From: Adhaeribacter sp.
GTDB lineage: Bacteria > Bacteroidota > Bacteroidia > Cytophagales > Hymenobacteraceae
Length of the DNA: 5,645 bases
NCBI GenBank assembly: GCA_028288395.1
Contig: JAQBNV010000343.1
Location: 1 to 5,645, forward strand
Direction of reading: 5' to 3'
Part shown: positions 1-5,645 of the stretch, piece by piece
Layout: each line of letters starts with the position of its first letter
Numbering within the stretch: the first letter of the stretch is position 1
The notes under the pieces: model-generated
The model's input: only the letters and a program-made list of their open reading frames with translations
Databases searched by the model: none
What the model was told of the DNA's origin: nothing
Program-made: the position numbers and the translations under genes

Positions 1-402
1 ATTGTTTACCTCGTATATTTTACCATCGCTCCGTACTATGTAAGCCGTGCGCCCTACCAGTGCAATTCCTTCGTAATCGCCGGCGGCGCCAAACGTAATG
101 GTGCGGTCTATCTTTTCAGCAGCCGTATTGTAAATAAATATTACCCCTGCTTCGTCCTGCACACAGGCAAACTGGTTATTTCCCAAATAAGCTATACCGG
201 ATACTTCAAGTAAGATGTCGGGTAAATCCCATTTCTTCACCACGGCTACGCTTACAGAAGCGGCCTCAGTAGTTTTCTCTTTTTTACCTTTTCCTTTATC
301 GTTTTGCCGGCTATTATCAGCATATTCGGCCTGGGCCGTATCGCAGGATAATAAGAGACCGGAAATGAATAAGCTCCAAAATATTTTATTCGTTACTTTC
401 AT
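1..402 (-). CDS. SdiA-regulated-type (YjiK-like) lipoprotein, N-terminal part
   Basis: The reading frame starts with ATG at 402-400 and stays open to the left edge, giving 134 residues; the C-terminal part lies outside the window. Residues 1-19 form a lipoprotein signal peptide: Lys2 and Lys6, a hydrophobic core, and a lipobox LLSC with Cys20 as the lipidation site. A polar, lysine-rich linker follows (about 29-46). From about residue 56 the sequence resembles the SdiA-regulated family (YjiK type, a predicted beta-propeller): a W-D-L start, EVSGIAY (66-72), CVQDEAG (80-86), GDYEGIA (108-114) and RSDGKIYEV (124-132). The molecular function of the family is not established. The protein is probably anchored in the envelope by lipid. 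It lies 54 bases after the PepSY-like gene on the same strand, so the two may be co-transcribed. Family assignment is from motif memory and is fairly confident. Confidence 0.78.
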   Translation of the reverse strand, partial: MKVTNKIFWSLFISGLLLSCDTAQAEYADNSRQNDKGKGKKEKTTEAASVSVAVVKKWDLPDILLEVSGIAYLGNNQFACVQDEAGVIFIYNTAAEKIDRTITFGAAGDYEGIALVGRTAYIVRSDGKIYEVNN

Positions 403-456
403 AATTTTATATTTTAGTTTTTATAAGCTGGGTAAATAATTATTTAGTTTCTATGG

Positions 457-900
457 TTAATCCCAGTAGGTTTGGGCGGCATCTGCGAGGCCATCCGCCG
501 AGAAGACCTGCTTTAATTCCTCGCTACCCTTTTCTAATTCTACCTGGTACAATACCATCCCCTCTTTCTGGATTTTTTCCGGGTCTTTTACCGTATATCC
601 CGCATAATTTTTCGCAAGCATGGCTGTCACCGCGGTGGGTAACTCGGTAACCGTAATATCATTTTTGCGCATTATCGTTTTACCATTGGCATCCAAAAAA
701 GCCTTATATTCTGTCTTTGCTACTTTGTATTCGGCTTCAAACAAATCATTCTTTTTCTCCCATTCTACCTTTTTTACTTTGGGAAACGCCGTCTGAAAAC
801 CGTTTTTAACGGGGGCCGGCACCTTGTTGGGTCTGATATCCTGGCCATTGGCGCTCCATGCAGCACCAATCAAAAACAAGGAAAGAAGGAAAGTTTTCAT
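457..900 (-). CDS. Secreted PepSY-like domain protein
   Basis: This 147-residue protein begins with a signal peptide (about 1-19, with a likely cleavage after Ala-Asn-Gly19), so the mature form should be periplasmic or outer-membrane associated. The rest looks like two tandem copies of the Bacteroidota PepSY-like fold. The first is at about 27-80 (VPAPVKNGF, then FPKVKKVEWEKK and a beta hairpin ending in LDANGK). The second is at about 87-142 (ELPTAV, GYTV, a VLYQVELEKG strand, then FSADG). Small proteins of this type are common in Bacteroidota and often sit near two-component systems; proposed roles are in envelope or protease control, but none is proven. The ATG at 900 was chosen because it places the signal peptide at the N-terminus. 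There is no clear Shine-Dalgarno sequence. It probably leads a two-gene unit with the downstream lipoprotein gene. Confidence 0.88.
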   Translation of the reverse strand: MKTFLLSLFLIGAAWSANGQDIRPNKVPAPVKNGFQTAFPKVKKVEWEKKNDLFEAEYKVAKTEYKAFLDANGKTIMRKNDITVTELPTAVTAMLAKNYAGYTVKDPEKIQKEGMVLYQVELEKGSEELKQVFSADGLADAAQTYWD

Positions 901-1086
901 AGGTTACTTTTTAAGTATAAAGCTTGATTACGATTCAAAGGTCGGAGGCAAAACCGGAAAGACTTGGGAATGCGCTGGGAGAACAAATATTTTTTTCTTT
1001 TTTTGGATTGCCTAAAAAGACAGAATCAGACTTGCCCCCGGACGCAGAAGGAGAATTTTGGAAATGGAAACGGGTATTACGGAGCA

Positions 1087-1105
1087 TAACCGATGCTGCC
1101 GGTTA
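1087..1105. repeat. Short inverted repeat TAACCG-N7-CGGTTA
   Basis: TAACCG at 1087-1092 and CGGTTA at 1100-1105 are perfect reverse complements separated by seven bases. No T tract follows on either strand, so it is not an intrinsic terminator. It could be a small hairpin or a protein-binding site, or chance. It lies 187 bases upstream of the PepSY-like start codon. Confidence 0.3.
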
Positions 1106-1287
1106 ATAAATTATATAAAACTTACGCTAAGCCGCCCTAACTGTGTCTTATGATGGGCAGGTTGTTGGTAAAAACACCATAGTTGTTTTGCTAAGGAATA
1201 TTTTAGAATATTTCCCCTCCTCTCCCATCAAATTTTATTTGTTTAGTGAAAAAATAAAAGGAAGTTTTGTACAGCCAGCAAACCAGC

Positions 1288-1340
1288 ATGCTGAAAAGAG
1301 CGAAAATTTAAATTATCCTCTTTTCAGCATTTTTTATTTT
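1288..1340 (+). terminator. Strong hairpin with T tract, plus-strand terminator orientation
   Basis: ATGCTGAAAAGAG at 1288-1300 pairs perfectly with CTCTTTTCAGCAT at 1318-1330, giving a 13-bp stem with a 17-base AT-rich loop. On the plus strand it is followed by six T residues (1330-1335) and then ATTTT. That is the geometry of an intrinsic terminator for plus-strand transcription, though the loop is longer than usual. On the minus strand no T tract follows the stem. The hairpin nevertheless lies only 67 bases past the minus-strand kinase stop codon, so it could also protect or shape the 3' end of that message. No plus-strand gene is recognised upstream of it. Confidence 0.6.
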
Positions 1341-1396
1341 AAATAATCACAATCTTATGGCTTAAAATCATGATATGGATGAAATTATTCCGGCTA

Positions 1397-2674
1397 TTAA
1401 GCAGTCGGTTCGTGGAAGTGAATGGTCCAGGTGTGTTTTTCGGCGAATGCGTAGGTCAGCCGGAACCGGTATAAATCGGCAATAGCTTTTGCGATGGCCA
1501 ATCCTAAGCCCGTGGATCCCGGTGAAGCGGCATTTTTATGAAAACGGGTAAATAACTTTTGCGCATCAAGGGGTTGGTTTGAACCGGAATTCTGAATGAC
1601 CACCTCATTTTTCTGTATTTGTATATTTACCTCTCCCCCGGCGTGGTTATGAATAATGGCGTTTTTTATGAGGTTAACGAACAAAATAGCCGCCAAATCG
1701 GGATTTAGTTTGGCTTGGCAGACCGTATTTTCCTGCAGGGTCACGGTTATCTCTCGGTAAGCGGCCTGATCCGAAAAGTCGTTGATTACCTTCTGCACCA
1801 GTTGGTTTATATTTACTTCTTCTTCCTGCCCAAATTGATTATTTTCTATTTTGGATAACAATAAAAGCGATTTATTCAGCCGCGTCAGCCTTTCCAGGTT
1901 TTGCATTACCGAACCGATTTGGGTGAGTTGATCTTCCTGCAAATTATTACCCTCGGCCAGCAATTCTAATTTATTCAGGCTAATGGCCAGCGGCGTTTGC
2001 AATTCGTGCGCGGCATTTTCGATAAACGTTTTCTGACTAACATAGGTATTTATATTGCTGTGCAGCAACTTCTGAATGGTTTGGTTTAATAATTGAAACT
2101 CCAGAATGTTCGTAGGCTCGGGCGTTATCTGCCGCGAATCTTCGAGCCGGAAATATTTCAGATGGTTCAGCAAGCGGTAAAAGGGTTGCCAGATTTTCTG
2201 CAGCAAAAAATTATTCAGAATCAGAATACTGGCCAGCAAACCCAGGTAAAGCCATAGCAACGAATACAGTAAATCTTCGATCAAATCATCTTCTTCCACC
2301 ATTGAGGTAATTACCCGCAGTTCGTAGTAACGATTCTGGTGGCGAAAAACCGTCGTCAACATCCTGACCGGTTCAAAATCCTGCTCGTTCTGCATAAACA
2401 TCAAGGTGTCCTGGTAAATATCCTTCGGCTTTTTGGTAGTAGGTGCCGGTATTTCCCGGATGCGGTAATAGCCATCATCAAACTTTTTCCGGCCCATCAC
2501 GGTGCTGTCGATAGCAGCTTTTTGCATTACTAAAATTTTCTGATTTTCCAGGCCATCGTCCATGCTGTCGTATATTTCGTCGAGCATGTTGTAATAAAAG
2601 AGCCCGGCCCAGGCCGATAATACCACCAGCAAAATAGCCGCAAAATAGCCCGTGGTATAATTAAGTAACTTCAT
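1397..2674 (-). CDS. Two-component sensor histidine kinase (membrane-bound, HisKA type)
   Basis: This 425-residue inner-membrane kinase senses a signal and phosphorylates its partner regulator. Transmembrane segment 1 is at about 9-28. An extracytoplasmic sensor region of roughly 100 residues (31-133) shows no domain I recognise. Transmembrane segment 2 is at about 134-157. The dimerisation and phosphoacceptor region holds the H box ENAAHELQTPL, with His223 as the predicted phosphorylation site. The ATPase domain has an N box (NLIKNAIIHN, Asn334 and Asn338), a weakened G1 box (NSGSN, 362-366), an F box (LFTRFHK, 374-380) and a G2 box (GSTGLGLAI, 386-394). Overall length is normal for a classical kinase of this type. 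Its ATG overlaps the regulator's TGA (ATGA at 2674-2671), implying translational coupling in one operon. The input signal is unknown. Confidence 0.95.
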   Translation of the reverse strand: MKLLNYTTGYFAAILLVVLSAWAGLFYYNMLDEIYDSMDDGLENQKILVMQKAAIDSTVMGRKKFDDGYYRIREIPAPTTKKPKDIYQDTLMFMQNEQDFEPVRMLTTVFRHQNRYYELRVITSMVEEDDLIEDLLYSLLWLYLGLLASILILNNFLLQKIWQPFYRLLNHLKYFRLEDSRQITPEPTNILEFQLLNQTIQKLLHSNINTYVSQKTFIENAAHELQTPLAISLNKLELLAEGNNLQEDQLTQIGSVMQNLERLTRLNKSLLLLSKIENNQFGQEEEVNINQLVQKVINDFSDQAAYREITVTLQENTVCQAKLNPDLAAILFVNLIKNAIIHNHAGGEVNIQIQKNEVVIQNSGSNQPLDAQKLFTRFHKNAASPGSTGLGLAIAKAIADLYRFRLTYAFAEKHTWTIHFHEPTA

Positions 2675-3348
2675 GGAATAAATAATTTATAGCCGATGCC
2701 GTAGATGGCCTGTATTTCTATATCGGCCCGGTAGTCCTTTAGTTTTTTGCGCAGGTTCTTGATTTGAGAATAAATAAATTCAAAATTATCGGCTTCATCT
2801 ATATAATCGCCCCATACGTGTTCCGCCAGTGCTGTTTTACTCACCAGTCGGCCCTGGTTCGTAGCCAGATAAAGCAAGATATAGAACTCCTTCCGGTTTA
2901 AAACCAACTCTTTTTCATCTACCCATACCTGATGTTTTTCCGGATCTACCAGCAGGTTGCCGAGTTTTAATAAATTATTGCCGTCGAACTTGCGGCGGCG
3001 CAGCACCGATTTTACACGGGCATGCAGCTCCGCAATGTGAAAAGGCTTCGGCAAATAATCGTCGGCTCCTAGTTCTAAACCGGCCACTTTGTCGTCGAGG
3101 GAGTTTTTGGCCGATACAATAATGACGCCTTCGGTTTTATTTAATTTTTTTAGCTGGTTTAAAACATCCAGGCCGCTGCCTCCGGGCAAATTAATATCCA
3201 GCAGAATACAATCGTAATTATAAAGACTTATTTTTTCGATAGCTGCATCGTAGGTTACGGCCGTTTCTACCAGGTACATTTCTTTCCGGAGCGACCGAAC
3301 CATGTTGTCCAGCATATCGGGCTCATCTTCGATCACTAATATTTTCAT
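2671..3348 (-). CDS. Response regulator, OmpR/PhoB family
   Basis: This 225-residue DNA-binding regulator is the partner of the overlapping kinase. The receiver domain spans about 1-115, with the acidic pair Glu7/Asp8, phosphoacceptor Asp51 (in LLDINLPGGSG), Ser79 and Lys101 (in YLPKPF). The winged-helix output domain spans about 127-225, including LNRKEFYILLYLA (150-162), the HVWGD segment (177-181), a recognition helix ending in IKNLRKKLK (196-204) and the closing wing IYGIGYKLF (215-223). An in-frame ATG exists 23 codons upstream at 3417. I chose ATG 3348 because MKILVIEDE is the standard family N-terminus and the upstream residues look like translated leader. The gene comes first in the operon, ahead of the kinase. 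No Shine-Dalgarno sequence is evident. Its target genes are not known; divergent and downstream neighbours are candidates. Confidence 0.95.
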   Translation of the reverse strand: MKILVIEDEPDMLDNMVRSLRKEMYLVETAVTYDAAIEKISLYNYDCILLDINLPGGSGLDVLNQLKKLNKTEGVIIVSAKNSLDDKVAGLELGADDYLPKPFHIAELHARVKSVLRRRKFDGNNLLKLGNLLVDPEKHQVWVDEKELVLNRKEFYILLYLATNQGRLVSKTALAEHVWGDYIDEADNFEFIYSQIKNLRKKLKDYRADIEIQAIYGIGYKLFIP

Positions 3349-3565
3349 AGCGGCAATTTTGGTGATAAGTACGTAGTCAATACTGGAAAAATTTAGGAAT
3401 CCCCGGCAAAAGCGCATGAATATTCCCCGAATGTGCTCCCGAAATTGTAGAAAGGCATAAATTTTTCGTTATTTTACTACTTATTTTAATATTTAATTTT
3501 CATTTTATTAGCTAGCCGGTTTACTTCTGTTGGCCAGCGTGCGGCTATCTTTTAAAAAATTATAC
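3349..3565. promoter_or_regulatory. Divergent intergenic region between regulator and antiporter
   Basis: These 217 bases separate two divergent start codons and must hold the promoters for the regulator-kinase operon (minus strand) and, if it is expressed, the antiporter gene (plus strand). The part at about 3459-3511 is very AT-rich. A partial match to the Bacteroidota minus-7 element (TATCTTTT, 3546-3553) lies 12 bases before the antiporter ATG, without a well-spaced TTG element upstream. I therefore call the region on layout, not on a defined promoter. Autoregulation of the regulator or control of the antiporter from here is possible but unproven. Confidence 0.45.
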
Positions 3566-5050
3566 ATGAGTTTAACCATTGAAAACATACTTTTAATTGG
3601 GTCTATCCTATTATTAATCAGTATTGTAGCTGGTAAAACTTCTTATCGATTTGGCGTACCTACCTTAATTTTCTTCTTGTTGGTGGGAATGCTGGCCGGC
3701 TCAGAGGGTTTTGGCGGCATACATTTCAATGATCCGCAGATAGCGCAGTTTGTGGGTATTGTGGCCTTAAATTTTATTTTATTTTCGGGTGGGTTAGAAA
3801 CCGATTGGAAAACTATCAAACCCATCGTGTGGCAGGGAGTTACTCTTTCTACGGTAGGTGTTTTTCTCACGGCTATCCTGGTGGGCTTGTTTGTTTGGCA
3901 GGTTTCTGATTTTACCATTTACGAGGGTCTTTTGTTGGGAGCTATCGTTTCTTCAACGGATGCAGCGGCAGTTTTCTCTATTCTGCGGTCTAAGAACCTT
4001 GCCCTTAAACATAACCTGCGCCCTACCCTGGAGTTGGAAAGCGGCAGTAATGACCCCATGGCTTATTTCCTGACCATTGCCTTTACAGGCCTGGTAATCA
4101 ACCAGGAAGCTGGATTGGTCAGCCTAATTCCTTTGTTTTTTTAACAAATTATTATCGGTGCGTTGCTCGGCATTGGTTTTGGTAAATTTAACCAATTATT
4201 TATAAATAAAATAAAACTCAATTTTGATGGGCTTTACCCGGTTTTGGTAATTGCCCTGATGTTTTTAACGTTCTCGGCTACCGATTTTATTGGGGGCAAC
4301 GGGTTTTTAGCGGTTTATTTATCGGCCGTATTTTTAGGTAACCAGGAGCTTATTCATAAGAAAGGTATTATTAAAGCTTTCGACGGGTATGCCTGGCTCA
4401 TGCAAATTGTTTTGTTCCTTACCCTGGGGCTGCTGGTATTTCCTAGCCAACTAATGGCGGTTACCGGTATTGGCTTATTAATTTCGGCTTTTCTTATTTT
4501 AATTGCCCGGCCCATCAGTGTATTTCTAAGCCTTATGTTTTTCAAAGTCCGGAACCGGAGCCGGTGGTATATTTCGTGGGTGGGCCTCCGGGGAGCGGTG
4601 CCCATTGTTTTCGCTACATATCCGTTGCTGGCCGGGGTCGAAAGAGCCCACATGATTTTCAATATTGTTTTTTTTATCTCGCTTACTTCGGTTCTCCTGC
4701 AAGGAACAACACTTTCGGTGATAGTAAAATGGCTCCATGTGTCTTTACCCAGCAAGGTTAAACCCAAAACCACCCGCGATAAATTATTTTCGGATTATAT
4801 AAAATCCGAAATGGTAGAAGTTGTTTTGCCGCCGGACAGCCTGGTAGCCGGCCGATCTGTTTTACAGCTTGGCTTTCCCTCTTCCACTTTAATAACCATG
4901 TTAGAACGCGACGGCCAGTTTATTACGCCCAATGGTTCTACGGTGCTGGAACCGCTCGATAAATTAATTATATTATCGGACAACCAGGAAGGCATAACCA
5001 AGGCTATCAGTTGTTTGAAAATCAGCGAAGAAGATATCAAAAGCGCATAA
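3566..5050 (+). pseudogene. CPA1-family K+(Na+)/H+ antiporter, interrupted by one in-frame stop
   Basis: The frame codes for an inner-membrane monovalent cation/proton exchanger of the NhaP2-like potassium/proton antiporter type, about 494 codons, a normal length for the Bacteroidota form. ATG 3566 is chosen over a TTG at 3530 because it starts directly at the first membrane helix (MSLTIENILL). Key family motifs are present: STDAAAVF (130-137), ESGSNDPMA (158-166) with the Asn162-Asp163 pair expected at the ion site, GGNGFLAVYL in the second half, and GLRGAVP (about 340-346) with a conserved Arg. After the membrane domain comes a TrkA-C (RCK_C) regulatory domain (about 415-485). Codon 193 is TAA (4142-4144), splitting it into a 192-residue piece ending after about six helices and a 301-codon remainder in the same frame. 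Neither half should transport alone. All else is intact, so the lesion is recent, a sequencing error, or read through. Confidence 0.85.
4142..4144 (+). other. In-frame TAA stop within the antiporter gene
   Basis: The stop falls between the residues PLFF and QIIIGALLG, in frame with both. It follows six T bases of the preceding Phe-Phe codons, and its own first T makes a seven-T run (4136-4142). The next codon is CAA (Gln). Relatives of this antiporter as I recall them carry a Gln-Gln pair after the Phe residues here, so a single C-to-T change of CAA to TAA is the simplest explanation. A frameshift is ruled out because the downstream conserved sequence stays in the same frame. A TTG at 4163 could restart translation, but it lies inside a membrane segment and has no evident ribosome binding site. 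Confidence 0.85.
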
Positions 5051-5173
5051 AATAGCTTTAAAACCGTTGTATCTATATCATCTTGGCTATTTAGGAAGTA
5101 AAAGAAAGACTTTCCGTAGCTAAAAATATTACCACTTGCCGATGTGGTTGTAGAATTCTAATGACTGGTTATG

Positions 5174-5193
5174 GCCGGAAAGCCGGCTTTTTT
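5174..5193 (+). terminator. Intrinsic terminator after the antiporter gene
   Basis: GCCGG at 5174-5178 pairs with CCGGC at 5183-5187 around the tetraloop AAAG, with a possible extra G-U pair at the base. Six T bases follow immediately (5188-5193). This is a compact, GC-rich intrinsic terminator on the plus strand, 123 bases after the antiporter stop codon and 64 bases before the next start. It implies that the next gene is transcribed separately. The 5051-5173 stretch before it holds no gene that I can see. Confidence 0.85.
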
Positions 5194-5257
5194 AAGCTTG
5201 TATTACCGGCCGTACATGATTAACATAATGGTTGCGTTCCAATTAGAAAGGCAGTAA

Positions 5258-5645
5258 ATGAATAACATGAACCCAAAAAGAAAAAAATATTTAGCTGGCA
5301 TGGCAGTGGCTGTGTTGCTCATCTGGTTTATTACGGACGCTGTAAACCAACCCGGCGTGCAAAACTTGAAAGGTAATTTTGAGGAAGTAGCTTTTTACCG
5401 GAATGAAAACAATACCGGGCCCATCATCCGGATTTATGCCGTAACGGTAACTGATACTTTATGGTCCGAAATGAAAAAATACGGTGCTTTTATGCCCCAT
5501 ACCAAATACGGCAATACAAAAGTTTATTTCTTCCGGAAAGGCTTGCCCGTCCCGGCTAAATTATTTCCCGGAGACCAGAACTTTGATCCAAAATTTAAGG
5601 CAAATCTGCTGGCCACTTACCAGAAAGATGTAATGGGAACCGTCA
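5258..5645 (+). CDS. Unrecognised membrane-anchored or secreted protein, N-terminal part
   Basis: An open frame starts with ATG at 5258 and runs off the right edge after 129 residues. The N-terminus is basic (KRKK, 7-10) and is followed by one hydrophobic segment (about 11-25), which could be a signal anchor or an uncleaved signal peptide; the rest would then be outside the cytoplasm. The remaining part is soluble, rich in Tyr, Phe, Asn and Lys, with blocks such as EEVAFYRNEN (42-51), IIRIYAVTVTDTLW (56-69) and KVYFFRKG (88-95) that look like beta strands. I do not recognise the family. A second in-frame ATG at 5267 is also possible. AGAAAGG (5245-5251) lies seven bases before the first ATG and is weakly Shine-Dalgarno-like, favouring 5258. 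Codon usage resembles the neighbours. The upstream terminator suggests its own promoter. Confidence 0.75.
   Translation, partial: MNNMNPKRKKYLAGMAVAVLLIWFITDAVNQPGVQNLKGNFEEVAFYRNENNTGPIIRIYAVTVTDTLWSEMKKYGAFMPHTKYGNTKVYFFRKGLPVPAKLFPGDQNFDPKFKANLLATYQKDVMGTV

Larger units (their letters stand above)
901..1396. other. Gene-free stretch between kinase and PepSY-like gene
   Basis: No convincing coding region was found in these 496 bases. The short plus-strand frames (for example 924-1106 and 1143-1346) need TTG or GTG starts and have low-complexity or unfamiliar products; the second one also runs through a hairpin. The stretch should carry the 3' untranslated end of the kinase message and the minus-strand promoter of the PepSY-like gene. 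I could not find a good match to the Bacteroidota promoter pattern (TTG, about 20 bases, TAnnTTTG). It does hold an inverted repeat at 1087-1105 and a strong hairpin at 1288-1330, listed separately. Much of the DNA at 1107-1380 is AT-rich. Confidence 0.6.

Noticed and set aside
901..945. Promoter for the PepSY-like gene from GACCTTTG or TATACTTA on the minus strand
   Set aside because: Both resemble the TAnnTTTG element only in part, and neither has a TTG element at the expected spacing.
924..1106. Small plus-strand gene of 60 codons or gene remnant
   Set aside because: It needs a TTG start, begins with low-complexity Phe-rich sequence and resembles no family I know; evidence is too weak to call.
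1143..1346. Small plus-strand gene of 67 codons
   Set aside because: It needs a GTG start, has no recognisable product, and its coding sequence would pass through the hairpin and T tract at 1288-1340.
3349..3417. N-terminal extension of the response regulator using ATG at 3417
   Set aside because: The extra 23 residues precede the canonical MKILVIEDE start and have no counterpart in the receiver domain; ATG 3348 is the better start.
3530..3565. TTG start of the antiporter at 3530
   Set aside because: It adds 12 polar and basic residues before the first membrane helix; ATG 3566 fits the family N-terminus.
4136..4150. Programmed frameshift at the seven-T run
   Set aside because: The sequence after the TAA remains in the original frame, so a change of frame would not restore the protein.
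4163..5050. Separate downstream gene starting at TTG 4163
   Set aside because: The start lies within a membrane helix, the upstream six codons continue the conserved sequence in frame, and no ribosome binding site is seen. It is the second part of the interrupted antiporter.
5198..5226. Sigma70-like promoter TTGTAT-N17-TAACAT before the last gene
   Set aside because: The match to consensus is poor and Bacteroidota use a different promoter pattern; chance is likely in AT-rich DNA.

Overview
The window reads as chromosomal DNA from a Bacteroidota bacterium, probably a Cytophagales/Hymenobacteraceae-type organism. This is inferred from the protein families (PepSY-like periplasmic protein, SdiA-regulated-type lipoprotein, short K+/H+ antiporter with a TrkA-C tail), the AT-rich intergenic DNA and the lack of clear Shine-Dalgarno sequences before most starts. 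No database search was possible, so the lineage is inference.

Layout. Positions 1-3348 are read from the minus strand. In transcription order they hold an OmpR/PhoB-type response regulator (3348-2671), a sensor histidine kinase overlapping it by four bases (2674-1397), a gene-free stretch of 496 bases, a secreted PepSY-like protein (900-457), and the first 134 residues of an SdiA-regulated-type lipoprotein (402-1, running off the left edge). Positions 3566-5645 are read from the plus strand. They hold a CPA1-family cation/proton antiporter interrupted by one in-frame TAA (3566-5050), a strong intrinsic terminator (5174-5193), and the start of an unrecognised membrane-anchored or secreted protein (5258 to the right edge).

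How the genes may work together. The regulator and kinase form a translationally coupled two-component pair. It shares a 217-base divergent intergenic region with the antiporter and lies upstream, on the same strand, of two cell-envelope genes. An envelope or ion-stress role is plausible, but the sequence does not prove it.

The most notable observation is the antiporter. Its reading frame is intact and conserved on both sides of a single TAA where a glutamine codon is likely, so it is either a very recent nonsense mutation, a base-call error next to a T run, or a stop that is read through. A second point of interest is a perfect 13-bp hairpin with a T tract, oriented as a plus-strand terminator, with no plus-strand gene upstream. 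I did not find convincing evidence for a wholly new biological system.
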